In this document: positions 54,299 to 62,783 of the stretch, piece after piece
How positions within the stretch are numbered: the stretch's first letter is position 1
Layout: every line of letters begins with the position of its first letter
Assembly: GCF_003260205.1 (NCBI RefSeq)
Contig: NZ_QERF01000010.1
Span: 62,001 to 126,000, forward strand
Reading direction: 5' to 3'
Source of the DNA: Winogradskyella tangerina
Lineage (GTDB): Bacteria; Bacteroidota; Bacteroidia; Flavobacteriales; Flavobacteriaceae
Length of the DNA: 64,000 bases
Notes under the pieces: generated by a model
What the model saw: only the letters and a program-made list of their open reading frames with translations
The model's database searches: none
What the model was told of the DNA's origin: nothing
Made by a program: the position numbers and the translations under genes

Positions 54299-54982
54299 TT
54301 AAACCGTCAGTTTATAGCCATAGCCGCGCACGTTGATAATCTGAATATTCTCATCGTGCTTAAGTTTTTTTCTAAGCTTAGTGATAAAAACATCCATACT
54401 TCTGGCCGAGAAAAAGTCGTCGGTGCCCCAAAGCTTATTCAAAATTAATGAGCGATCTAGTACCTGATTCTTATTTTTTATCAAATGAAATAATAAGTGC
54501 GCTTCTCGGTGGGTAAGCTGAACGGCTTCTTCCTCTTGAAATTGCAACTGTTGCTTCGGAAAGTCGAAAGTGTAATCTCCAATGCTTAGAACTTTAGACG
54601 ATTTCTGAACCTTAGTTCTGTTTAAAAGATTATGAATTCTTACGATTAATTCTTCCATACTGAAAGGCTTTTTCAGATAGTCATTGCCACCAATTGAAAA
54701 GCCTTCAACTACATCTGAAGTTTGAGATTTTGCCGTTAAAAAAATGATAGGAATGGCATCATCTATAGCTCTTATCTCTTTTGCCAACGTGAAACCATCC
54801 TTCTTTGGCATCATCACGTCCAAGACTAAAATTTCTGGTTGGTCTGTACGGTATTTTTCAAGCGCTTTTTCGCCGTTTTCACATAAGATCACTTCAAAAT
54901 TTCTGGTTTCGAGACTTTCCTTAATTATTTGACCTAAGGCTGCTTCATCTTCAGCAAGAAGTAATTTTACGGTTTCAGTCAT
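54299..54982 (-). CDS. OmpR-family response regulator
   Basis: DNA-binding regulator of 227 residues: receiver domain with acidic pocket (LAEDE), phospho-Asp55 in LVLDVMMPKKDG and Lys in YLKKPFS, then a winged-helix domain (VQLTHREAHLLFHLIKNKNQVLDRSLILNKLWG ... RSMDVFITKLRKKL). Its ATG at 54982 overlaps the end of the sensor kinase gene by 8 bp, so they are translationally coupled. OmpR-type regulators bind direct repeats at 10-11 bp spacing; three GTTAAC repeats at 10-bp spacing lie in front of the kinase gene. Confidence 0.92.
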   Translation of the reverse strand: MTETVKLLLAEDEAALGQIIKESLETRNFEVILCENGEKALEKYRTDQPEILVLDVMMPKKDGFTLAKEIRAIDDAIPIIFLTAKSQTSDVVEGFSIGGNDYLKKPFSMEELIVRIHNLLNRTKVQKSSKVLSIGDYTFDFPKQQLQFQEEEAVQLTHREAHLLFHLIKNKNQVLDRSLILNKLWGTDDFFSARSMDVFITKLRKKLKHDENIQIINVRGYGYKLTV

Positions 54983-56507
54983 TTGGAAGTGAGATTTTAA
55001 ATGTGGTTAAATTTTTAGCAAGGTTAAGATCAATAAAACCACCATGTTTATCGATAATGGTTTTGGTGTAGTATAAACCAATTCCGAAGCCTTTTACATC
55101 GTGGGTATTACCTTTCGGAACACGATAGAATTTTTCAAAGATTCGATCTTTATTGGCTTTCGAAAGTGTATTACCACTATCGGAAATTAATATTTCAAAA
55201 TTATTCTGTTTCGGAATTAGATCCACAGAAATGATAGATCCTCCATATTTAATGGCGTTGTCCAAGATGTTGTTTAGCGCATTTTCAAAATGAAATAAAT
55301 CTACTTTTGCTTCAAGATTTTCAACCTTTAGACTTACATGAAATTCCTTTTCAGGATGTTGCATTTTATAGCGATGCGTAAGGTCGGTTAGAAGGGCTAC
55401 AACATCAACCGATTCTTTATTTAATTCTAAACTGTCACTATCTAGAGTGGCGGTCTCCAATAGTTTTTCGACCATAATGTTTAGTTTCCCAAGTTGTTCA
55501 GAAGACATATTGATATATTTTTTGGTCTTCTCCTTGTCGTCTATACCATTAAAATTGCTTATGCTTTCTAATGCCACACCAATAGTTGCAATAGGTGTTT
55601 TAAACTCGTGAGTAATGTTACTTATTAAATCGTTCTTTACCTCGGCCAGTTGTTTCTGATGTTTAATGATCCTAAGTAAATAGAACAGGCAACTAATAAC
55701 AGCCAGCACTAATACAGTTGATATTAAAATACCGCTTAAACTTCGTTTTAAAACTGTGGCAGTTTCATTTGTAAAATCGATCTTTAAAGTGCTCCCGTTG
55801 GGTAAAAAGGTTGACTTTGAAGTAGCACTTAATTCATACTTCACATTTGGTTCTGATGCGGTGAATGAAGAATCGCGCGCTTTAGAAAATCTGGTTGGGC
55901 TAATAGGTTCATAAAAGGTTAGCTGGTGCTTTAAATCGATATTTTTTCTGTTGAGTTCGTCATTAAACATACTATCAACAACCGCCATATCTAATGAATC
56001 ATTACTTATTGAAATAAAGACTTTTGAAGTCAGCATTGAAATGTTTTTTAGATCAATACTGTCATTAAGTTTTAGCTGATCGATCTGAATTTTGAAAGAA
56101 TCAGAACTGATTGGATTATGATTCTGCCGGTAATCGAGCATCATCGAATCGGCTTTTTTACCCCTAAAAACAGTCATGCCATCTAATCCTTCAAGATCTA
56201 ATGAGTCTAGATTGCTAAACTCTTCAGTAGTTTTATCAATTTTCTCAAGGAATTTTGCTAATTCACTATCTTCTCCAAGTGCATCGAGTTGACTGTCGCC
56301 TAACAATGAAATACCCAATGTTGTGCGTTCTGCTAAATCTGCATAATAATCATCCACAGCTTTATCCAAACTAACTTGAACGTCATTAATAAGTTGTTGC
56401 TTATTTGTTTGATAGTTCTTGTAATTCCAAAATACCTGAATGCCAATTGTTACTATAATAACTGAAACAATTGTATATAGGATCCACTTATATCGTTTAT
56501 CATTCAT
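54975..56507 (-). CDS. Sensor histidine kinase
   Basis: Inner-membrane kinase of 510 residues. A helix near residues 9-28 and another near 258-280 bracket a periplasmic sensor domain of about 230 residues with no recognised family. The cytoplasmic part has HisKA with phospho-His300 (ISNITHEFKTPIATIG) and an HATPase with NALNNILDNAIKYGG, FEILISDSGNT and VKGFGIGLYYTKTIIDKHGG. It is similar to RprX-type Bacteroidota kinases. It is divergent from a small secreted protein and the GLPGLI cluster, so it may sense an envelope signal tied to those genes. Confidence 0.92.
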   Translation of the reverse strand: MNDKRYKWILYTIVSVIIVTIGIQVFWNYKNYQTNKQQLINDVQVSLDKAVDDYYADLAERTTLGISLLGDSQLDALGEDSELAKFLEKIDKTTEEFSNLDSLDLEGLDGMTVFRGKKADSMMLDYRQNHNPISSDSFKIQIDQLKLNDSIDLKNISMLTSKVFISISNDSLDMAVVDSMFNDELNRKNIDLKHQLTFYEPISPTRFSKARDSSFTASEPNVKYELSATSKSTFLPNGSTLKIDFTNETATVLKRSLSGILISTVLVLAVISCLFYLLRIIKHQKQLAEVKNDLISNITHEFKTPIATIGVALESISNFNGIDDKEKTKKYINMSSEQLGKLNIMVEKLLETATLDSDSLELNKESVDVVALLTDLTHRYKMQHPEKEFHVSLKVENLEAKVDLFHFENALNNILDNAIKYGGSIISVDLIPKQNNFEILISDSGNTLSKANKDRIFEKFYRVPKGNTHDVKGFGIGLYYTKTIIDKHGGFIDLNLAKNLTTFKISLPND

Positions 56508-56534
56508 ACGTCAAAAGTAAATGTTAAAAACTAG

Positions 56535-56572
56535 TTTAACGAATCGGTTAACACACGTTAACACTAGTTAAC
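56535..56572. promoter_or_regulatory. Phased GTTAAC direct repeats in kinase/secreted-protein divergent region
   Basis: GTTAAC occurs at 56547-56552, 56557-56562 and 56567-56572, exactly 10 bp apart, with a related TTTAAC at 56535-56540. One-turn spacing of direct repeats is the usual layout for OmpR-family regulators, and the regulator encoded next door is of that family. Confidence 0.55.
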
Positions 56573-56632
56573 TCAAAAGACAAAAATGGGTGCAGATATT
56601 TGTGATGTATTAATCTTAAAAATATAAAAAAC

Positions 56633-57004
56633 ATGAAAAATTTAATTACAAGCTTAGCACTTTTAGTCACTGTTTTAGGTTTTAGCCAATCAAAATCAAT
56701 AAACGGTATCGTTGATACCCAGCAACCTAAGTTAGATGATATCAGTGTAAGTGTCACTGTAGATTCTGCTGAAGATATTGAGTCCACCTTCCAGGTTGCT
56801 GATATTAGAGAGTTATTAGACGCAACAGGAAATAACGAAACCATTAAATTTGAGCTGGTTTGTAATGGTAGAACAATGTCTAATGGCGAAAAGGCTCATG
56901 TCTCCTACAAAGTTGAAGGAAATTCAGATCAGCCAGAAGCATTTTTGAAAAGTGTAGAAAAAATTAGAACTTCAGCAATTAAATATTACAATAATAAAAA
57001 CTAA
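56633..57004 (+). CDS. Small secreted protein of unknown family
   Basis: Exported protein of 123 residues with a signal peptide ending GFSQ. I do not recognise the mature domain. It starts with a short INGIVDTQQPKLDDISVSVTVDSAEDIE stretch and continues into an alpha/beta region with one Cys (LVCNGRTMSNGEKAHVSYKVEG) and a helical tail (FLKSVEKIRTSAIKYYNNKN). It is the first gene of a + strand run leading into the GLPGLI cluster (11 bp to the next gene) and lies right after the GTTAAC repeats, so it may be controlled by the adjacent two-component system. Confidence 0.6.
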   Translation: MKNLITSLALLVTVLGFSQSKSINGIVDTQQPKLDDISVSVTVDSAEDIESTFQVADIRELLDATGNNETIKFELVCNGRTMSNGEKAHVSYKVEGNSDQPEAFLKSVEKIRTSAIKYYNNKN

Positions 57005-57015
57005 ATATCAATCAA

Positions 57016-57876
57016 ATGACAACAATTGTTAGAGTTATAGTTTTGGCAATAACAGTGGTGTTCTCCACTGTTAGTGCTCAAGACTTTCAAGGAGTGGCGA
57101 CTTACAAAACGCAACGTCAATTAGACATTAAGATGGATAGCACTCAGATGGATTCTGATATGCAGAAACAGATGATAGAAATGATGAAGAAGCAGTTTCA
57201 AAAGACATTTCTATTACATTTTAATAAGGAAGAATCTACGTATAAGCAAGATGAAGAACTCGATCAACCGACAGTCGGTATGGGAGGTAATATTCAAATC
57301 GTTTCTATCGGTGGAGGCGGAGGTTCTGATGTATTGTACAAGAATACTAAGGAGCAACGCTATGCCGATCAGGTAGATACGTATGGGAAGATATTTCTTG
57401 TGAAGGACGATATAGAAACTTTGGATTGGAAACTAGAATCTGAATCAAAATTCATTGGAGAATATCAATGCTATAAGGCAACCTATACTAAAATGGTTGA
57501 AAAACCTAGAGTACGATTTAATTCAGATGAAGACGCGGAAGAAGAAGAGGAAAGCGAGCCGGAAATGGAAGAACGCACAGTAACCGCTTGGTACACACCT
57601 CAAATTCCTGTAAATAATGGTCCGAGTAATTATCAAGGTCTGCCGGGATTAATTTTGGAAGTACATGATGGTGAATTGACCATTATCTGTAGCAAAATTG
57701 TTCTGAATCCGAAAGACAAGGTTGAGATCAAAGAACCTGAGAAGGGTAAAGTAGTAGATCAGGCAACCTATGAGGAAATTATGGAAAAGAAGGCCAAGGA
57801 AATGATGGAGCGCTATCGACCTAAAAAAGGTGAGAGAAATGACGGAAATAGCTTCAGTATAACAATCGGAGGATAG
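57016..57876 (+). CDS. GLPGLI-family secreted protein (copy 1)
   Basis: Exported protein of 286 residues with a signal peptide ending VSAQ. The family-naming motif is exact: GLPGLI at residues 208-213 in YQGLPGLILEV, after AWYTPQIPV. Other family blocks are DFQGVATYKTQ at the N-terminus, LLHFNKEEST, FLVKD and EYQCYKATY (one Cys), and a second Cys in LTIICSKIVLNP. An acidic insert (EDAEEEEESEPEMEE) precedes AWYTPQ. The function is unknown; the family is confined mostly to Bacteroidota and often neighbours outer-membrane barrel genes, as here. Confidence 0.88.
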   Translation: MTTIVRVIVLAITVVFSTVSAQDFQGVATYKTQRQLDIKMDSTQMDSDMQKQMIEMMKKQFQKTFLLHFNKEESTYKQDEELDQPTVGMGGNIQIVSIGGGGGSDVLYKNTKEQRYADQVDTYGKIFLVKDDIETLDWKLESESKFIGEYQCYKATYTKMVEKPRVRFNSDEDAEEEEESEPEMEERTVTAWYTPQIPVNNGPSNYQGLPGLILEVHDGELTIICSKIVLNPKDKVEIKEPEKGKVVDQATYEEIMEKKAKEMMERYRPKKGERNDGNSFSITIGG

Positions 57877-57939
57877 TTCTAGCCATAGGCAACACTGTTA
57901 ATTTTATGATAAACAAACTAATATTGTTTAATGTTTGAA

Positions 57940-57947
57940 TATATTTG
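57940..57947 (+). promoter_or_regulatory. Candidate -7 box before GLPGLI copy 2
   Basis: TATATTTG matches TAnnTTTG exactly, 36 bp before the start codon; a TTG at 57924-57926 is only 13 bp upstream, too close for an ideal -33. Confidence 0.4.
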
Positions 57948-57983
57948 TTAAACAAAAACAACCAATTTAACAGTTTTTTTATC

Positions 57984-58868
57984 ATGAAATCAATTCTAAT
58001 TAAATCGAGCTTTCTCTTACTTCTTGTATTATTCTCAGTAAAAGTTAATGATGCAAATTTGTCTAATACTACAGCCAAGTCTGATGATTTTCAAGGTCAG
58101 GCTTACTATGTATCGAAATCAAAAATGGAATTAGGGAGATGGGGTGCACGACTTAGTGAAGCCCAGAAGAAGCAAGTTGAAGCGCGACTCAAAAATAGGT
58201 TAGAAAAGGAATATATTCTGACCTTCAATAAAGAAGAAGCACTTTTTTATGAGGACGAAAAGTTAGATGCGATGACAGGTGCTACGGATTCTTGGGGTAA
58301 AAACTTTGCGCCAGGACGCCAGTATAAAAATGTAAAGACGAATACGCAGATTCAAAGCCAAGAGTTTTATGGTAAGAAGTTTTTAGTAAAAGATAAACTT
58401 CAAGATATAAATTGGGTTCTTGGAAAAGAAACAAAGCAAATTGGTAATTACATGTGCTTTAAAGCAACGGCGTCAATCCCTTCTAATGATTTAGCATGGT
58501 ATGATTTTTCTTGGAGCAGATTAAGCAACAACAATACGCAAGCTGAGAAAGAAAATGATTCAACTGCTACAAAAACAGAAGAGCCAGAAGTTGACGTTGC
58601 AATGACAGAAGTTGAAGCATGGTACTCACCACAAATACCAGTCGGACACGGACCATTAGAATATTGGGGTCTTCCTGGATTGATCTTAGAAGTTAATGCT
58701 GGTAACACAACTATGCTCTGTACTAAGATCGTTATGAATCCGAAGGAAAAATTAGAAATTGAAGCTCCTGATAAAGGTAAAGAAGTGACGAAGTCAGAAT
58801 ACCAAGAAACGATTGTTGAAAAAATGAAAGAATTTAGAAACAATCGCATGGGTAGAAGACGTAGCTAA
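57984..58868 (+). CDS. GLPGLI-family secreted protein (copy 2)
   Basis: Exported protein of 294 residues from the ATG at 57984, which begins the signal peptide (KSILIKSSFLLLLVLFSVKV); an in-frame Met 13 codons upstream overlaps the candidate promoter and was not used. GLPGLI lies at residues 229-234 (YWGLPGLILEV), after AWYSPQIPVGHGP. It shares DFQGQAYYVSKSKM, EYILTFNKEEA, GKKFLVKDKLQDINW and KQIGNYMCFKA with copy 3, its closer relative. The two Cys (MCFKA and MLCTKI) are conserved in all three copies and may form a disulphide. Confidence 0.88.
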   Translation: MKSILIKSSFLLLLVLFSVKVNDANLSNTTAKSDDFQGQAYYVSKSKMELGRWGARLSEAQKKQVEARLKNRLEKEYILTFNKEEALFYEDEKLDAMTGATDSWGKNFAPGRQYKNVKTNTQIQSQEFYGKKFLVKDKLQDINWVLGKETKQIGNYMCFKATASIPSNDLAWYDFSWSRLSNNNTQAEKENDSTATKTEEPEVDVAMTEVEAWYSPQIPVGHGPLEYWGLPGLILEVNAGNTTMLCTKIVMNPKEKLEIEAPDKGKEVTKSEYQETIVEKMKEFRNNRMGRRRS

Positions 58869-58872
58869 GAAT

Positions 58873-58888
58873 TAACAGAAGTTTAACG
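58873..58888 (+). promoter_or_regulatory. TTAAC pair upstream of GLPGLI copy 3
   Basis: TTAAC occurs at 58873-58877 and 58884-58888, 11 bp apart, echoing the GTTAAC repeats in front of 56633. It could be a second site for the same regulator. Confidence 0.35.
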
Positions 58889-58993
58889 AAAGTGAAATAA
58901 ACCATTAGTAAATAGAATAGTCTATAGTTTTAGGTTGTCACAGACAACTCGTCAATGTAACTTTTTTTTAAGAAAGTCTTAAAATTATAAACT

Positions 58994-59001
58994 TACATTT
59001 G
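58994..59001 (+). promoter_or_regulatory. Candidate -7 box before GLPGLI copy 3
   Basis: TACATTTG matches TAnnTTTG exactly, 23 bp before the start codon. There is no TTG at the -33 distance, only a T-rich run. The same 156-bp gap also has a hairpin GTTGTC-ACA-GACAAC at 58934-58948. Confidence 0.45.
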
Positions 59002-59024
59002 CTAATCAACTTTAAACTTTTAAC

Positions 59025-59918
59025 ATGAAAAAGCCACTTTCACTTCTCACAGCAATCTTATTGTTTGCTGTTTGTTCACTGTCTTTTGCACAACAAGATT
59101 TCCAGGGTAAAGCCTACTATATGTCTAAGACCTCCATGGATCTAGACCAATGGTCGGGTGGACGCGAGTTAAGTCCTGAGCAAAAGAAACGTATTGAGGA
59201 ACGAATGAAAAGTTTCCTTGAGAAAGAATACATTTTAACCTTCAATAAAGAAGAATCCATTTACAAAGAAGACGAACGATTAGAAGCACCTGGCTCTGGA
59301 AGAGGTTGGGGAAACTGGTCGAGTAGTTTTACTGGTGGCCCAAAATATAAAAATGTGAAGTCCAAGGAATTGCTTCAAGACCAAGAGTTTTTCGGAAAGC
59401 AATTTCTAATAAAAGACGAATTGAAAGGTCTCGAATGGAAGATGGGAACCGAAACAAAACAAATTGGTAACTATACATGTTTCAAGGCTACAGCAACTAG
59501 AACAGTAGATAAATTCGACTGGAGGAGTATGCGCCCAAGACGTGACAGAAATTCTGACGAAAAGAAAGAAGGTGAAAAGGCTAGCGATTCTACAAAAACA
59601 GACAGTGATGATCCTATGAGTGAAGTGGAGGTGCCAAAAACAATAGAAGTTGTTGCATGGTACACACCACAGATTCCAATTAACCAAGGTCCAGACGACT
59701 ACTGGGGATTACCTGGTTTAATCTTAGAAGTAAGTGCAGACAGAACCACGATACTATGCACTAAAATTGTAATGAATCCCGAAGAAAAAGAAGAAATTGA
59801 AAAACCAGAAAAAGGGGATGAAGTTACGCAATCGGAATACAACGAAATTATAACCAAGAAAATGCAAGAAATGCGGGAGATGTACGGTGGTCGTGGCCGT
59901 GGTGGAAGAAGAAACTAA
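59025..59918 (+). CDS. GLPGLI-family secreted protein (copy 3)
   Basis: Exported protein of 297 residues with signal peptide ending SFAQ. GLPGLI is at residues 228-233 (YWGLPGLILEV), preceded by AWYTPQIPINQGP. It shares DFQGKAYYMSKTSM, KEYILTFNKEES, GKQFLIKDELKGLEW and KQIGNYTCFKA with copy 2, pointing to a more recent duplication of these two. A charged linker rich in Lys, Glu and Ser (about 172-200) and a Gly/Arg-rich end (YGGRGRGGRRN) are peculiar to this copy. It ends 21 bp before the barrel-receptor gene and is probably co-transcribed with it. Confidence 0.88.
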   Translation: MKKPLSLLTAILLFAVCSLSFAQQDFQGKAYYMSKTSMDLDQWSGGRELSPEQKKRIEERMKSFLEKEYILTFNKEESIYKEDERLEAPGSGRGWGNWSSSFTGGPKYKNVKSKELLQDQEFFGKQFLIKDELKGLEWKMGTETKQIGNYTCFKATATRTVDKFDWRSMRPRRDRNSDEKKEGEKASDSTKTDSDDPMSEVEVPKTIEVVAWYTPQIPINQGPDDYWGLPGLILEVSADRTTILCTKIVMNPEEKEEIEKPEKGDEVTQSEYNEIITKKMQEMREMYGGRGRGGRRN

Positions 59919-59939
59919 AAAATCAAACACAATCAAATA

Positions 59940-62714
59940 ATGAAAAAAGCTTTATTGCTGCTATGTTTAGTGGTGGCCGGTAGTACCTTTGCCCAAGTTA
60001 GAATGCAAGGTGTCGTTAAAGACAGTATTGGTACGCCATTAGAATTAGCAAACGTTATAGCTATTAACCAGGATACTAATGCGTTAGAATCATACGCGGT
60101 TACTAATGACAAAGGGAAATACGTTTTATCTCTCGGTAAAAACGGTAAGTACAAAATTCAGGTTAGTTATATAGGTTATAAAACCTTTGAAGAGATTATT
60201 TCTACCACGGGAACGGGGATAACGAAAGACTTCAAATTAGTACCTGACAATTCACTAGATGCGGTAGAATTGACCTATGAAATGCCAGTAACCATTAAAG
60301 GTGATACATTGATCTACAATGCAGATTCCTTCAAAAATGGTTCTGAACGTAAGCTTGAAGACGTCTTAGAAAAATTACCTGGAGTAGAAATCAATGAAGA
60401 TGGACAGATAGAAGTTGAAGGTAAAACCGTTTCTAAAATTATGGTGGAAGGTAAAGACTTCTTCGATGGCGATACCAAATTAGCTACAAAGAATATCCCT
60501 TCAAACGCCGTGGACAAAGTTCAGGTTTTAAGAAACTATGCTGAAGTAGGCCAGTTAAGTGGTGTAACTAATAATCAGGATAACGTGGCGATCAATATCA
60601 AACTAAAAGAAGGAAAAAAGAACTTCTGGTTTGGCGATGTTACGGCAGGTGCAGGTACAGCACCATCACCTAATGACGAGCTTTATCTGGTTCAACCTAA
60701 ATTATTTTACTACAGTCCGAAATATAGTATCAATATTATCGGTGATATGAATAATATTGGTGAAGTAGCTTTAACAAATAGAGACCTTAGAGGTTTTGGT
60801 GGTGGATTTAGACTGCCAAGTAGAACCAGTGGAACAAATATTAATTTAGGTAATAATGGCTTGGGCGGTCTTACGAGTATTGCCAATGCGCAAGAAGTAA
60901 TTACCAAATTAGGGTCTGCTAATTTCAGTTATTCACCTAATAAGGCCTTAGATATTAGTGGATTCTTAATTTACAATAGCAGTAGATTAAGAACACGAGA
61001 AGAAAGTTTTATTGATTACATCGAAGTTGAAGACGATCCGAGTACACCAATAGACGAATCAGCCAGTTTGCCACCAGATGAAGCTACTGTTTCTACTGGT
61101 AGAGAAGCATCAAATCAGTTTATTTCTAAACTAAGTGCATCCTACAAGCCGAATGTTAACAATCAGCTTGATTATGACATTCTAGCACGAGTTTCAGATG
61201 ATGAAGAACGACAAGACCTTGTGTCTTCTATTGTAGGTGCTACGAATCAGTTAGATCAGGTGAACCCGTATAGTATCAATCAAAATCTGAATTATTACTA
61301 CACGCTCGATGAAAACAACATTTTTGCATTCGAAGCCCAACATCTTTTACGTGACGAGGATCCTTTTTATAATGCTATTTTAGGAAATGATCCTGATCCG
61401 AATAACGTGGATGCTTTTGATCCTACAGCAGCTGGTTTAGGATTAGATTTAGATCAGTTTAATTACGATATAAGTCAAGAAAGACGTGTTAAAACCAATC
61501 AGTTAGATGCGAAACTAGATTATTATAACATTTTGAATGCTAAGAGTAATATCAATCTTACGCTAGGAACGATATTGAGTAAACAGAACTTCAATTCTAA
61601 TATTTTTCAGTTTTTAGATGATGGTACACGTTTGGATCCAACACCAATCATTACAGATTTAGATGGTAATCCATTATCAGCATCAAATGATGATGTGGAG
61701 TACAGATTTGGAGATGTGTACTTGGGGGTTCACTACCGTTTCAAAACGGGTAAGTTTACCTTCACGCCTGGAGTTTCTTTCCATGCGTACAGCAATCAAA
61801 ATACGCAAGGGACTGATACTTTTAAAGACAACTTCTTTGATATTTTACCAGACTTTGAAGCGCGTATTCAATTCAAAAAGAGTGAAAGTCTTCAGTTTAA
61901 TTATCGTATGACCAATACATTTACTGATGTGACCAATATTGCGGAAGGTTTGGTTTTAAATAATTTCAATAATATACAGTTTGGTAATGCCGAATTGCAA
62001 AATGCACTATCTCACAACTTGAGTTTAGCGTATAATAGTTTTAATCTGTTTAATTACACCAACGTATTTGCAATTGTAAACTACAGTAAAAACATTGATC
62101 AGATTAGACCATTGACTAATTTTGAAAGTGTTATTAGAACTAATACGTTCTTCAATTCGAACTTTGCAGATGAGAACTTATTTGTAACAGGTAGAGTTCA
62201 GAGAACATTCGGAAAGATTAGAGCAACGTTAAGAACAACCTTCAACTACAGTAAGTTTAACTTATTCGTTCAGGGTGAGCGTTCAATTAATGAAACTTTT
62301 TCTCAAACTTATGCTCCAGAGATTCGTACGAATTTTAGAGAGGCGCCAAATGTAAGATTGAGATATTCACACAGAATTAATAATAACGATCAAGGAACGA
62401 ACTCTACGCGATTCGTAACACGTACACCTTCGATCCGATTTGATGCTTACATCTGGAATTCTTTAACCTTCATTACAGATTTCCGATATACAGAGCAAGA
62501 TGATGGTGATCAGGTGCAATCGTTTAAAACCTGGGATGCTTCTCTGCGTTACAGAAAAGATAGAGATGCTAAATGGGAATATCAGTTAAGAGCTACTAAC
62601 TTGTTAGATATCGATTCTAATATTAGTAACGGTGCTGGTAATATTTCGGTTTTCAGTTCAGAGACCTTTATACAACCAAGATTTATAACCTTTAGGTTAA
62701 CATACACTTTATAA
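59940..62714 (+). CDS. Outer-membrane beta-barrel receptor with CarboxypepD_reg-like domain
   Basis: Outer-membrane protein of 924 residues related to TonB-dependent receptors. Signal peptide ends TFAQ; residues about 20-105 are a carboxypeptidase-regulatory-like sandwich (MQGVVKDSIGTPLELANVI); residues about 115-220 are plug-like (DTLIYNADSFKNGSERKLEDVLEKLPG, VEGKTVSKIMVEGKDFFDGD); the rest is a long barrel of the OMP_b-brl_3 type ending FRLTYTL. There is no SusC-type signature and no SusD partner. Its cargo is unknown; the tie to three GLPGLI genes suggests a shared export, uptake or assembly role. Confidence 0.82.
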   Translation: MKKALLLLCLVVAGSTFAQVRMQGVVKDSIGTPLELANVIAINQDTNALESYAVTNDKGKYVLSLGKNGKYKIQVSYIGYKTFEEIISTTGTGITKDFKLVPDNSLDAVELTYEMPVTIKGDTLIYNADSFKNGSERKLEDVLEKLPGVEINEDGQIEVEGKTVSKIMVEGKDFFDGDTKLATKNIPSNAVDKVQVLRNYAEVGQLSGVTNNQDNVAINIKLKEGKKNFWFGDVTAGAGTAPSPNDELYLVQPKLFYYSPKYSINIIGDMNNIGEVALTNRDLRGFGGGFRLPSRTSGTNINLGNNGLGGLTSIANAQEVITKLGSANFSYSPNKALDISGFLIYNSSRLRTREESFIDYIEVEDDPSTPIDESASLPPDEATVSTGREASNQFISKLSASYKPNVNNQLDYDILARVSDDEERQDLVSSIVGATNQLDQVNPYSINQNLNYYYTLDENNIFAFEAQHLLRDEDPFYNAILGNDPDPNNVDAFDPTAAGLGLDLDQFNYDISQERRVKTNQLDAKLDYYNILNAKSNINLTLGTILSKQNFNSNIFQFLDDGTRLDPTPIITDLDGNPLSASNDDVEYRFGDVYLGVHYRFKTGKFTFTPGVSFHAYSNQNTQGTDTFKDNFFDILPDFEARIQFKKSESLQFNYRMTNTFTDVTNIAEGLVLNNFNNIQFGNAELQNALSHNLSLAYNSFNLFNYTNVFAIVNYSKNIDQIRPLTNFESVIRTNTFFNSNFADENLFVTGRVQRTFGKIRATLRTTFNYSKFNLFVQGERSINETFSQTYAPEIRTNFREAPNVRLRYSHRINNNDQGTNSTRFVTRTPSIRFDAYIWNSLTFITDFRYTEQDDGDQVQSFKTWDASLRYRKDRDAKWEYQLRATNLLDIDSNISNGAGNISVFSSETFIQPRFITFRLTYTL

Positions 62715-62718
62715 ATAA

Positions 62719-62765
62719 AAAAACCTCCAGCACTCAGACAAGACTGAGTGACTGGAGGCTTTCCC
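62719..62765. terminator. Bidirectional terminator with 14-bp stem
   Basis: CCTCCAGCACTCAG (62724-62737) pairs with CTGAGTG-A-CTGGAGG (62744-62758), with one bulged A. The T7 run is on the - strand side, so it mainly ends the gene at 62784; the + strand tail is short (CTTTCCCC). Confidence 0.8.
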
Positions 62766-62783
62766 CTAACATGATTTATTGTT

